A stretch of 64,000 nt of DNA, taken from NCBI GenBank assembly GCA_031553225.1, contig JAVBLU010000020.1, forward strand, positions 124,001-188,000, read 5' to 3'. Source of the DNA: JAVBLU01 sp031553225 (GTDB taxonomy: Bacteria > Bacillota > Clostridia > Christensenellales > UBA1750). The notes beneath the pieces were generated by a model. It made no database searches. It was not told where the DNA came from and worked only from the letters and a program-made list of their open reading frames with translations. Positions within the stretch are counted from its first letter, which is position 1. Each line of letters opens with the position of its first letter. The translations under genes were made by a program, and so were the position numbers. This document shows, piece by piece, positions 26,315 to 33,515 of the stretch.

Positions 26315-26968
26315 ATGAAATTTGTGGCTTCGTTTAGCGGAGGCAAGGACTCGACTCTTGCCTTTCATCTGGCAAAAACGATGGGGCACCAGCCTGTGGC
26401 GCTTCTGCACACGGTGAACGAGGAATCCGGCCGGAGCATGTCGCACGCGCTGCCGCTCGCTTTTGTGGAAGCGCAGGCCAAGGCCCTGGGGGTGCCGCTC
26501 GCACTTTGCAGCGTTGCCTGGAAGAGCTACGAGGAACGCTTTACCGCACAGCTTACCGCTCTGGCACGCCAGAATGACGCACAGCTGCTCGTTACGGGCG
26601 ATATCGACCTGCAGCAGCACCGCGATTGGGAGGAGCGCGTGGCCGCCGCCTGCGGCATGTCGGCGCTTCTGCCGCTATGGGGCTTGCCCCGGCAGGAGGT
26701 CGCTGTACGTTTCGTGCGGGAGGGGTTTTCCGCGTTTGTAGCCGTTGTGGACACGCGCCGCTTGAGCGCCGAATACGTCGGCCGTCCGTACGACATGGCC
26801 CTCATTGAGGAGCTGACGGCCGCGGGCATCGACCCGTGCGCCGAGGCGGGCGAGTTCCACACGGCGGTAACCGACGGACCGGATTTTGCTTTTCCCATCG
26901 CCGCGGCAGTGACCGGACGCTATGAGCGCGATCATCACGCCTTCGCTGAGTTTACCTTTCGCGTGTAA
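26315..26968 (+). CDS. Dph6-related ATP pyrophosphatase (diphthine-ammonia ligase family)
   Basis: N-type ATP pyrophosphatase of the MJ0570/Dph6 family, 217 residues. The PP-loop SFSGGKDSTLAFHLA is at the N-terminus. LLVTGDIDLQQHRDWEERV and LPLWGLPRQEV match the family core, and EYVGRPYD plus GEFHTAVTDGPDF are its later signatures. In eukaryotes the enzyme amidates diphthine, but bacteria lack diphthamide, so the bacterial substrate is different and unknown. It is the first gene of a + run; the aspartate-ammonia ligase gene begins 28 bases downstream, which may hint at amide chemistry. Confidence 0.9.
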   Translation: MKFVASFSGGKDSTLAFHLAKTMGHQPVALLHTVNEESGRSMSHALPLAFVEAQAKALGVPLALCSVAWKSYEERFTAQLTALARQNDAQLLVTGDIDLQQHRDWEERVAAACGMSALLPLWGLPRQEVAVRFVREGFSAFVAVVDTRRLSAEYVGRPYDMALIEELTAAGIDPCAEAGEFHTAVTDGPDFAFPIAAAVTGRYERDHHAFAEFTFRV

Positions 26969-26996
26969 CCGCACTGTAACTATAGGATGTGATACC

Positions 26997-28001
26997 ATGC
27001 GCTGCACCATACCCGACGGCTACACACCCTTGCTTGACCTTCGTCAGACCGTGGACGCCATCAAGCGGCTCAAGGACATCTTTCAGGTGGAGCTTTCCCA
27101 TCAGCTGCGCTTGACGCGCGTGTCCGCGCCCCTTGTGGTCAAGTCCGGCCGCGGTCTCAACGACAATTTGTCCGGCAAAGAGCGCCCCGTGGCCTTCGAC
27201 CTGCTGGAGACGGGCGATTATGCGGAGATCGTGCACTCGCTTGCCAAGTGGAAGCGCCTGGCGTTGTATCGCTATCACTTTGTCCCCGGCGAGGGCCTGT
27301 ATACGGACATGAACGCCATACGGCGCGACGAGGAGACGGACAACCTCCACTCCATTTACGTTGACCAATGGGACTGGGAGACGATCCTTCTGCCCGGCGA
27401 ACGCACACAGGAGAAGCTTAAGGACCTTGTGACGCGCATTTACCGGGCGTTCCTGCGCACCGAGCGCATCATCTGCGGCGAGTTTCCGGTGCTGCGGCCT
27501 TTTTTGCCCCAGACGATCACCTTTACCACCACGGCGGAGCTGGAGGAGCGTTGGCCGCAGGAGACGCCCGAGCGGCGTGAGGCGCTCTTCGCCAAAGAGG
27601 TGGGCGCGTGCTTCGTGCAGGGCATCGGCTGGCCGCTGAAAAATGGTAAACCCCATGGCTCACGCTCGCCCGATTATGACGACTGGAACCTGAACGGTGA
27701 TATCATCTTCCACTATCCGGTGCTGAACTGCGCGATGGAGCTGTCCAGCATGGGGATCCGCGTGGACCCGGACACGCTGCGCAGCCAGCTGCACGCCGCG
27801 GGCCGCGACGAATGGGCGAACCTGGAGTTTCAAAGCAAGCTCCTGCGCGGCGCCCTCCCGCAGACCGCTGGCGGCGGCATCGGCCAATCGCGCCTGTGCA
27901 TGTTCTTCCTGCAAAAGGCGCACATCGCCGAGGTGCAAAGCTCCGTGTGGCCCACGCCTACAATCGAGGCGCTGGACAAGGCGGGCGTGCCTGCGCTATG
28001 A
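26997..28001 (+). CDS. asnA: Aspartate-ammonia ligase (AsnA)
   Basis: ATP- and ammonia-dependent asparagine synthetase, 334 residues against 330 in E. coli, with the class II tRNA-synthetase-like fold. Recognisable segments include LTRVSAPLVV, NDNLSGKERPV, LHSIYVDQWDWE and GGGIGQSRLCMFFL. It makes asparagine in the cytoplasm using free ammonia rather than glutamine. The ATG at 26997 follows AGGATGTGA. Its stop codon overlaps the tatD start by four bases, so the two are translated in a coupled fashion. Confidence 0.96.
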   Translation: MRCTIPDGYTPLLDLRQTVDAIKRLKDIFQVELSHQLRLTRVSAPLVVKSGRGLNDNLSGKERPVAFDLLETGDYAEIVHSLAKWKRLALYRYHFVPGEGLYTDMNAIRRDEETDNLHSIYVDQWDWETILLPGERTQEKLKDLVTRIYRAFLRTERIICGEFPVLRPFLPQTITFTTTAELEERWPQETPERREALFAKEVGACFVQGIGWPLKNGKPHGSRSPDYDDWNLNGDIIFHYPVLNCAMELSSMGIRVDPDTLRSQLHAAGRDEWANLEFQSKLLRGALPQTAGGGIGQSRLCMFFLQKAHIAEVQSSVWPTPTIEALDKAGVPAL

Positions 28002-28762
28002 GCTCTTTCTTCGATACGCACGTGCACCTGGACGATCCGCGCTACGACGAGGACAGGCAGGACGTGATCGGGCGCATGCGGCAAGCAGGCGTACAGGGCG
28101 CGGTGTGCGTGGGGGCGGACATGCCCACATCGCGCGCCGCCCTTGCGCTTTGCGGGCGGCACGCCGACCTTTTCTGCGCGGCGGGCGTGCACCCGCACGA
28201 GGCCAAGGCGTATGTCCCGCAGGATGACGCGGAGCTTGCGGCCATGCTGGCCGAACCCAAGTGCGTGGCGCTGGGCGAAATCGGTCTGGACTTTCATTAC
28301 GACCTCTCGCCCCGCGACGTGCAGCGCGCCGTCTTCGCGCGCCAACTGCAGCTGGCGGCGGATCTGCACGCCCGCGTGATCTTCCACGTGCGCGAGGCGC
28401 ACGGCGAGGCATACGATATCATCAGGGCCTGCCCCGTGCCGGGCGTGATGCATTGCTACTCCGGCAGCCGCGAGATGGCGGCGCGGTATCTGGATCTGGG
28501 GCTGTACATCAGCTTTGCCGGTCCGCTCACCTTCAAAAACGCGCGCGGCCTGGCCGAGGTGGCGGCGTATGTGCCGCTTGACCGGGCGCTTGTGGAGACG
28601 GATGGGCCGTATCTCGCCCCAGACCCCATGCGCGGCAAGCGCAACGAGCCCGCGTACGTGGCGTATACGGCCCGACGCTTTGCCCAGCTGCGCAGCGAAC
28701 CCGAGCAGGAAGTGCTGGACGCGCTCGTGCGTAACGCGCGCACGTTCTTTCAGTTGACGTAA
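27998..28762 (+). CDS. tatD: TatD family metal-dependent hydrolase (DNase)
   Basis: TIM-barrel metallohydrolase with reported 3'-5' DNase activity in the family, 254 residues. Metal ligands appear in order: THVHLD, then GEIGLDFHY, IFHVREAH, VMHCYSG and ETDGPYLAPDP. The last motif normally has Ser or Ala where Gly is found. The ATG at 27998 overlaps the asnA stop codon, and a longer upstream frame is a shadow of asnA. The PHP gene follows after 12 bases. Possible roles are DNA repair or quality control. Confidence 0.94.
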   Translation: MSSFFDTHVHLDDPRYDEDRQDVIGRMRQAGVQGAVCVGADMPTSRAALALCGRHADLFCAAGVHPHEAKAYVPQDDAELAAMLAEPKCVALGEIGLDFHYDLSPRDVQRAVFARQLQLAADLHARVIFHVREAHGEAYDIIRACPVPGVMHCYSGSREMAARYLDLGLYISFAGPLTFKNARGLAEVAAYVPLDRALVETDGPYLAPDPMRGKRNEPAYVAYTARRFAQLRSEPEQEVLDALVRNARTFFQLT

Positions 28763-28774
28763 GGGGGGACGCCG

Positions 28775-29632
28775 ATGCCTTGGTACAAGGGTAACCTGCA
28801 TGCGCACACCACGAGATCGGACGGAAAACTGCCGCCGCAGGACGTGCTGGCCGCCTATAAGGCGGCCGGGTATGATTTCGCGGCGCTGACCGACCACTGG
28901 ACGTTCGGCAAGGGCGGTACACATGAAGGCATGACCGTGCTTTCGGGTCTGGAGTACGACGTGAACCTTCCCGCCGATCTGCAAACCTTCCACATCGTGT
29001 GCATCGGCGCCTGCTGCGCGCCCGCGCTCGCCAAGTCGCCCGCGCTCACGCCGCAGGACGTTATCAACGCCATCCATGACAAAGGCGGGCTGGCGATCCA
29101 CGCTCATCCGGCCTGGTCCATGCAGACGGTAGAGGCCGCGATGCGCTACACCGGCTTTGACGGCTGCGAGATCTACAACACGGTGTGCGGCGCCAAGGCA
29201 AACGTTCGGCCGGACTCCTCCTTATTTGTGGACCAGATGGCCGCGCGTGGCCGCCGCTATCCCGTGATGGCCGCGGATGACGCGCACTGGTACGACGGCG
29301 AGCAGTGTGTCTCCTACCTGATGGTGGACGCGCAGGATGCCGCTCCGGCGTCGCTTCTGGCCGCCATACGGGCTGGACGCTTCTATGCCAGCCAAGGCCC
29401 CCGGCTCACCTGTGTGACGTTGGAGGGCGGCGTGGTGCGGCTGGAGTGCTCGCCCGCGCGCAAGATCGCCTTCCTGAGCAACACCTGCTACACCAAGGGG
29501 CGCGTGGTCTACGGCGACGGGCTGACATCCGCCGAGTACGCCATGGGCGGGGAGGACAGCTTTGTACGCGCGGAGGTCACCGACATGTGGGGACGCCGCG
29601 CCTGGTCGCAGATCCTGCCCGCTGCAAAATGA
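28775..29632 (+). CDS. PHP domain metal-dependent phosphoesterase
   Basis: PHP-family hydrolase, 285 residues. The N-terminal GNLHAHTTRSDGKLPP, AALTDHW and AIHAHPAW supply the metal-binding His/Asp residues. Further ligands lie in AADDAHWYDG. The C-terminal 80 residues form an additional beta-rich domain, found in PHP proteins that act on surface or nucleotide substrates. The ATG at 28775 follows AAGGGGGG. It ends the Dph6 - asnA - tatD - PHP run. The substrate cannot be inferred. Confidence 0.9.
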   Translation: MPWYKGNLHAHTTRSDGKLPPQDVLAAYKAAGYDFAALTDHWTFGKGGTHEGMTVLSGLEYDVNLPADLQTFHIVCIGACCAPALAKSPALTPQDVINAIHDKGGLAIHAHPAWSMQTVEAAMRYTGFDGCEIYNTVCGAKANVRPDSSLFVDQMAARGRRYPVMAADDAHWYDGEQCVSYLMVDAQDAAPASLLAAIRAGRFYASQGPRLTCVTLEGGVVRLECSPARKIAFLSNTCYTKGRVVYGDGLTSAEYAMGGEDSFVRAEVTDMWGRRAWSQILPAAK

Positions 29633-29657
29633 CCGCCCAAACGACGGCTTTTGACCG

Positions 29658-29686
29658 TTGTCCGAGCCGGCAGCGCGTGCTATCAT
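29658..29686 (+). promoter_or_regulatory. Promoter of the lysis-like cassette
   Basis: TTGTCC (29658-29663), a 17-base spacer and TATCAT (29681-29686) predict a start near 29693, exactly where the folded leader begins. Confidence 0.65.
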
Positions 29687-29695
29687 AGAATCAGC

Positions 29696-29753
29696 CCGGC
29701 AAACCCGGCCCGAAGGACTGCGTACAAAGTACGTGGTCCTTTTCGTTTGCCGG
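29696..29753 (+). ncRNA. Structured 5' leader of the endolysin gene
   Basis: Two nested pairings are visible. The outer 9-base-pair stem joins 29696-29704 to 29745-29753. The inner 12-base-pair stem joins 29714-29725 to 29729-29740 with an AAA loop and two tandem G-U pairs. The structure starts at the predicted transcription start and ends 24 bases before the endolysin ATG, leaving the ribosome site single-stranded. I do not recognise it as a known riboswitch. Confidence 0.55.
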
Positions 29754-29777
29754 CGCAAGAGGAAAGGGGAGACGGGT

Positions 29778-30488
29778 ATGGGACGTTATCCGAGCACGCT
29801 GCGAAAGGGAAGCACGGGGGAGGACGTTGGGTGGCTGCAGACACTCCTGTACGAACACGGAGTGGCCATGACCGTGGACAAGCGCTTTGGAGAGCACACC
29901 GAGGAGCAGGTGCGCAGGTTTCAGGACAGCCGGGGCCTTGTGCCGGACGGCGTGGTGGGCCCGCATACATGGGGGGCTTTGCTGCCGCCGTTTACGTATT
30001 TCCGGCAGGGCGATCCCCGCTGGGGGGCGCTGCCCTACACCGTCACGGGCGACCCGCGGCAGACGATCCGCTCAAGCGGATGCGGGCCGACTTGCGCCGC
30101 GATGGTTGCCGCGCAGCTGGCCGGCGCGCCGGTTGATCCGCCGCGCATGTGCGCGCTGGCGTGCGCCCAAGGCTTTCGCACGAAGGACGACGGCACCGCG
30201 CATGCGCTTTTTCCGTGGGTGGCAAAGCGGTACGCCCTGTCCTGCCGATGCACGCAGAAGCCGCTGGAGGCCCTGGCCGAACTGGACGGCGGCGCGCTGG
30301 TCGTGGCCAATATGGGCCCCGGCTACTTTACAAGCGCCGGGCACTTCATCGTGCTGTGGGCGTACAACCCCTTCAGCGACGCGGTATACGTGCTGGATCC
30401 GGGCAACGCCGCCAAAACAAAGTGCGACGCGGACCTGCTCGCCCATGAAGGCAAGGCGTACTTTTGTTTTCGGAAGGAGGCGCGGTAG
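29778..30488 (+). CDS. Endolysin-like protein: peptidoglycan-binding plus C39-type peptidase domain
   Basis: Two-domain cell-wall-directed protein, 236 residues, without a signal peptide. Residues 1-65 are a peptidoglycan-binding domain (RKGSTGEDVGWLQTLLYE, TEEQVRRFQDSRGLVPDGVVG). Residues 75-230 are a papain-like C39-type fold with the catalytic Cys in SSGCGPTCAAMVAAQ and His in SAGHFIVLWAY, followed by VYVLDPGN. The lack of a signal peptide plus a holin-like gene 300 bases downstream is the organisation of a phage lysis cassette. The ATG at 29778 follows AAAGGGGAG. The alternative is a spore-related or other host peptidase released by the neighbouring membrane proteins. Confidence 0.85.
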   Translation: MGRYPSTLRKGSTGEDVGWLQTLLYEHGVAMTVDKRFGEHTEEQVRRFQDSRGLVPDGVVGPHTWGALLPPFTYFRQGDPRWGALPYTVTGDPRQTIRSSGCGPTCAAMVAAQLAGAPVDPPRMCALACAQGFRTKDDGTAHALFPWVAKRYALSCRCTQKPLEALAELDGGALVVANMGPGYFTSAGHFIVLWAYNPFSDAVYVLDPGNAAKTKCDADLLAHEGKAYFCFRKEAR

Positions 30489-30769
30489 TGCGCATGGTTG
30501 TGGATCTGGCCGCGCTGATTCAGGCGGTTACTCTCTGCACGGCCCTGCTGGGGGCGGGCGCGTGGCTTTGGCGCATGGCGGGGCGCATGAGCGCCCTGAT
30601 GCAGCGCATCGCCCTTCTGGAGGAACGAGGGGCGCACAGAAAGCAGGACGCGGAGATGACCCTGCGCGGGCTTCTGGCGTGCCTGGAAGGGCTGCACGAG
30701 CAGGGCTGCAACGGCCGGGTAACCTCGGCCATGACCGAGCTGACACAGTACATCATCAAAAGCCGATAG
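30488..30769 (+). CDS. Small membrane-anchored coiled-coil protein
   Basis: Protein of 93 residues that I cannot assign to a named family. One transmembrane helix (about residues 8-28, LIQAVTLCTALLGAGAWLW) is followed by a long helix likely to form a coiled coil (about residues 32-65). The C-terminus is short and polar. The GTG start at 30488 shares its first base with the endolysin stop codon, and AAGGAGG lies 6 bases before it; ATG at 30494 is a weaker alternative. Between endolysin and holin, this position and shape recall accessory lysis proteins, an inference from context. Confidence 0.75.
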   Translation: MRMVVDLAALIQAVTLCTALLGAGAWLWRMAGRMSALMQRIALLEERGAHRKQDAEMTLRGLLACLEGLHEQGCNGRVTSAMTELTQYIIKSR

Positions 30770-30784
30770 CGGGAGGACGAAACT

Positions 30785-31066
30785 ATGTGGCAGACCATTT
30801 GTCAGAGCCTGATCACCCTGGCTGCGTTCGCGGCCGTGTGCCTGCTTGCCGGATACCTGAGAACCCGCCTGAGCGCCGAGGAAATGGAGCGGGCCGAGGG
30901 TTTGGTGTGCCGGGCCGTGCAGGCGGCGGAACAGATATTCGCCGCGCCGGGCAGCGGGAATGAAAAGCTGCAGTACGCCATGTCGGCGCTTGCCAAGGCG
31001 GGCGTGCGGCTGGCCCCGGAGTTGCTGCGCATGCTGATCGAGGCGGCGGTGCGCGCGCTCGTGTAA
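30785..31066 (+). CDS. Phage holin, LL-H family
   Basis: Holin-like protein of 93 residues. The single N-terminal hydrophobic helix spans about residues 5-25. The following charged helix contains RAEGLVCRAVQAAEQIFA, then GNEKLQYAMSAL and a C-terminal LIEAAVRALV. This AVxAAEQ-G-EK-IEAAV pattern is the signature of the LL-H holin family (PF09682). Holins make membrane holes that release endolysin. No other phage structural, replication or integrase gene is visible within 10 kb on either side, so this is either a phage remnant or a host-adopted module. Confidence 0.85.
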   Translation: MWQTICQSLITLAAFAAVCLLAGYLRTRLSAEEMERAEGLVCRAVQAAEQIFAAPGSGNEKLQYAMSALAKAGVRLAPELLRMLIEAAVRALV

Positions 31067-31074
31067 TTTTTACC

Positions 31075-31103
31075 TTGTTCCATGGCGGCCAAGCGGGTAT
31101 AAT
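31075..31103 (+). promoter_or_regulatory. Promoter of the GDT1-like transporter gene
   Basis: TTGTTC (31075-31080), a 17-base spacer and a perfect TATAAT (31098-31103). The start would be near 31110. It begins directly after the holin stop, so the lysis cassette and transporter are separate units. Confidence 0.72.
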
Positions 31104-31143
31104 CGCATATGTATGACTGATTCTTGAGATGGGAGCGTTAGCA

Positions 31144-31443
31144 ATGGACTGGAAACTCGTGCTCACGGCGTTTGGTACGCTGTTTCTCGCCGAGCTTGGC
31201 GACAAAACCCAGCTGGCCGTCTTCACTATGGCATCGCAGCATCAAAAGCCTTGGCCAATCTTCCTGGGCGCATCCGCGGGTCTTGTGGTGGTGACGGCGC
31301 TGGGCGCTTTCTTTGGCGGGTTTATCACCAAGTTTGTGCCCACCCAGGTTTTGCAGGTGGCCGCAGGGCTTCTGTTCGTAGGCATCGGGATCAGCGTTCT
31401 GTGGACGGCCGTGCCTGAGATAATTCAGTTCTTTTCACGTTAG
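31144..31443 (+). CDS. Half-size UPF0016/GDT1 family cation transporter
   Basis: Membrane protein of 99 residues with one copy of the family motif ELGDKTQ and three hydrophobic segments. Full-length GDT1/TMEM165 and MneA-type manganese exporters carry two such motifs in about 190 residues. A single-motif half-size form must pair with itself or a second half, and no second copy is seen next door. Expected substrates are manganese or calcium. The ATG at 31144 follows GGGAG. The ASKHA gene begins 12 bases after its stop, but a functional link is unclear. Confidence 0.88.
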   Translation: MDWKLVLTAFGTLFLAELGDKTQLAVFTMASQHQKPWPIFLGASAGLVVVTALGAFFGGFITKFVPTQVLQVAAGLLFVGIGISVLWTAVPEIIQFFSR

Positions 31444-31455
31444 GAGGGGACGCAC

Positions 31456-33228
31456 ATGATGGTCGTCCATACGAAAGAGGGTGTTGTACAGCTTGCGCCG
31501 GGCCGGGGTACGCTGTACAAGGCTTTGCTTGATGCGTCCGTGCCCATCGCCGCGCCGTGCGGCGGCAGGTGCTTTTGCGGCAAATGCCGCGTGCGCGTAA
31601 CCGGGGCGCCTGCGCCCACCCCCCCCGAGACCGCCATGCTGAAGGCGGATGAAATCGCCAGGGGCGTGCGCTTGGCGTGCGCCGTAGAGGCCGCGGACGG
31701 GCTTGAAGTATGGATGGAGGCCGGGGAGGACGCCGCCGCGATCATGACCGCAGGCGATACGGCCGCCTTCACCGTTGGTCCGAGCATTCAGGTGCACGCT
31801 TTGGCCATGCCCGCGCCCAGCCTTCAGGACGCCCGCGACGACTTTACCCGCCTGCAGGAGGCTATTGGCAGCCCGCTGCGGGCGCCACTTGCGCTGGTGG
31901 CCCAGCTGCCCGTGCTCCTTCGCGATACCGGTTTTGCGCTGGATGCGGCGGTGATGCACGGCCCTGAGGGCGTGAGCCTGGCGTTCGTAACGCCGCGCGG
32001 CGGGCCGGTGCTGGGCGCGGCTGTGGACATTGGCACCACTACGCTCGCGGCCTACCTGTTCGACATGCGCGACGGCCGCATGCTCGGCGTCGAATCCGCG
32101 CTGAACCCGCAGCGCGCGTTTGGGGCGGACGTAATCACGCGCAGCGATTATGCCGGGCAGGGCGACGGGCTTTCCCAGCTGGCGGCGAGCGTGCGCGGGG
32201 GCCTTTCGGACATGCTGAAGGCGCTTTGTAAGCGCGCCGGGGCAAGCGTTTGCGATATCGCCCACATCGTGCTGGCCGGCAACACCGTGATGATGCATCT
32301 GGCCGCCGGACTGCCGCCTATGGGCATCGCCGTGTCGCCCTTTGTGCCCGCGCGCGTAAGCGGGTTTGAGGTGTCCGGCGCGGAACTGCAGCTGCCCTGC
32401 ACGAACGCGCGCGTTACCTTTATGCCCAGCGTGGCGGGCTATGTGGGTGCGGATACGGTGGCGGGCGTGCTCGCCTCGGGCATGGACCAGCCGGGGGGCA
32501 ACGCCCTGCTCATCGACATTGGCACAAACGGCGAGATGGTGTTGCGCGCGGGCGACAGGCTTTTGTGCTGCTCCACCGCCGCGGGCCCGGCGTTCGAGGG
32601 CGCGCATATCCGGTGCGGCAGCGGCGGGGTGGCCGGAGCCATTTCGCGCGTGAAACTGGGCGATCGTCCCGCGTGCGAGGTGATCGGCGGGGGAGACGCG
32701 CAGTCCATCTGCGGCAGCGGCCTGGTGGACGCCGTGGCGGAGATGCTGCGCGTGGGCCTGATGGACGAGATGGGCCGCATAGACGCGGCTTGTGCCGGCC
32801 CTTTGACCGACCTGATTACGACTGTAGATGCAAAGCCCGCGCTCACGCTGTGCGGCGGGGTGTTCCTGTGCCAGCGCGATATTCGCGAAGTGCAGCTGGC
32901 CAAGGGCGCGATTGCCGCAGGCATTGAGGTGCTGCTCAGCGAAGCGGGCCTCGCCGCAGAGGATTTGAGCGTCATCTATCTGGCCGGGGGCTTTGGCAAC
33001 TATATCGACATCAGCTCGGCCTGTGCCATAGGCCTTCTGCCCGCCAAATGCGCGCCCCGCGTGAAACCCATCGGCAACGCCGCCGGAGCCGGGGCGCGCA
33101 TGGCGCTGCTCTCGCAGGAGGTGCTGGCCCGGTGCGAAGAGGTGCGCAGGAGAATGACCTATCTGGAACTGTCGGCTCGCCCGGACTTTCAGGACTTATT
33201 TGTGGAAAAAATGATGTTCGAGCCCTGA
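31456..33228 (+). CDS. 2Fe-2S ASKHA-domain protein, corrinoid-reactivase-like (DUF4445)
   Basis: Iron-sulphur ATPase of 590 residues resembling RACo, which uses ATP to reactivate corrinoid proteins. The N-terminal ferredoxin-type domain has CGGRCFCGKC and a fourth Cys in LACAVEA. A linker follows, then the two actin-like halves: AAVDIGTTTLAAYLF, LAGNTVMMHL, LIDIGTNGEMVL and YLAGGFGNYID. No corrinoid methyltransferase or corrinoid protein is encoded nearby. The target may therefore be elsewhere in the genome, for example trimethylamine-type or methionine-synthase corrinoid proteins. The ATG at 31456 follows GGAGGGGA. An intrinsic terminator follows. Confidence 0.9.
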   Translation: MMVVHTKEGVVQLAPGRGTLYKALLDASVPIAAPCGGRCFCGKCRVRVTGAPAPTPPETAMLKADEIARGVRLACAVEAADGLEVWMEAGEDAAAIMTAGDTAAFTVGPSIQVHALAMPAPSLQDARDDFTRLQEAIGSPLRAPLALVAQLPVLLRDTGFALDAAVMHGPEGVSLAFVTPRGGPVLGAAVDIGTTTLAAYLFDMRDGRMLGVESALNPQRAFGADVITRSDYAGQGDGLSQLAASVRGGLSDMLKALCKRAGASVCDIAHIVLAGNTVMMHLAAGLPPMGIAVSPFVPARVSGFEVSGAELQLPCTNARVTFMPSVAGYVGADTVAGVLASGMDQPGGNALLIDIGTNGEMVLRAGDRLLCCSTAAGPAFEGAHIRCGSGGVAGAISRVKLGDRPACEVIGGGDAQSICGSGLVDAVAEMLRVGLMDEMGRIDAACAGPLTDLITTVDAKPALTLCGGVFLCQRDIREVQLAKGAIAAGIEVLLSEAGLAAEDLSVIYLAGGFGNYIDISSACAIGLLPAKCAPRVKPIGNAAGAGARMALLSQEVLARCEEVRRRMTYLELSARPDFQDLFVEKMMFEP

Positions 33229-33249
33229 CATCCCGCTGCGAACACATGC

Positions 33250-33283
33250 GGCCGCCCGGTGCAAACGCCGGGACGGCCTTTTT
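33250..33283 (+). terminator. Intrinsic terminator after ASKHA gene
   Basis: A GC stem (33250-33259 with 33268-33278, one asymmetric mismatch) is followed by a TTTTT run (33279-33283). It lies 21 bases past the stop. The remaining bases up to the ftsZ stop at 33516 show no supported gene. Confidence 0.85.
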
Positions 33284-33515
33284 AGCGCGGCTGCACTGCG
33301 GCGCTGAGGTGCGCGCTTGGTGTTGCCGGAATGGCATGACGCGTGCTGTTTCTTGCATACAAATCACCCGCCGGCGACTTGCGCAGGCGGGCGTTGGCAT
33401 ATGGAATCGGGATGTGGCATGCGAAAGCCGGAGCGTGCGGCGTTCTCTCGCGGATGAAGCGCCCCCTTGGCAAGCGGTGCGCAGGGTGTGAACGCGCGCT
33501 TTCCAGGCACGCGCC

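Noticed and set aside
29633..31100. A complete prophage around the lysis cassette
   Set aside because: No capsid, tail, terminase, replication or integrase gene and no flanking direct repeats were seen.
31104..31143. A manganese-sensing (yybP-ykoY) riboswitch before the GDT1 gene
   Set aside because: The leader from the predicted start is only about 34 bases, too short for that element, and it has no matching core.
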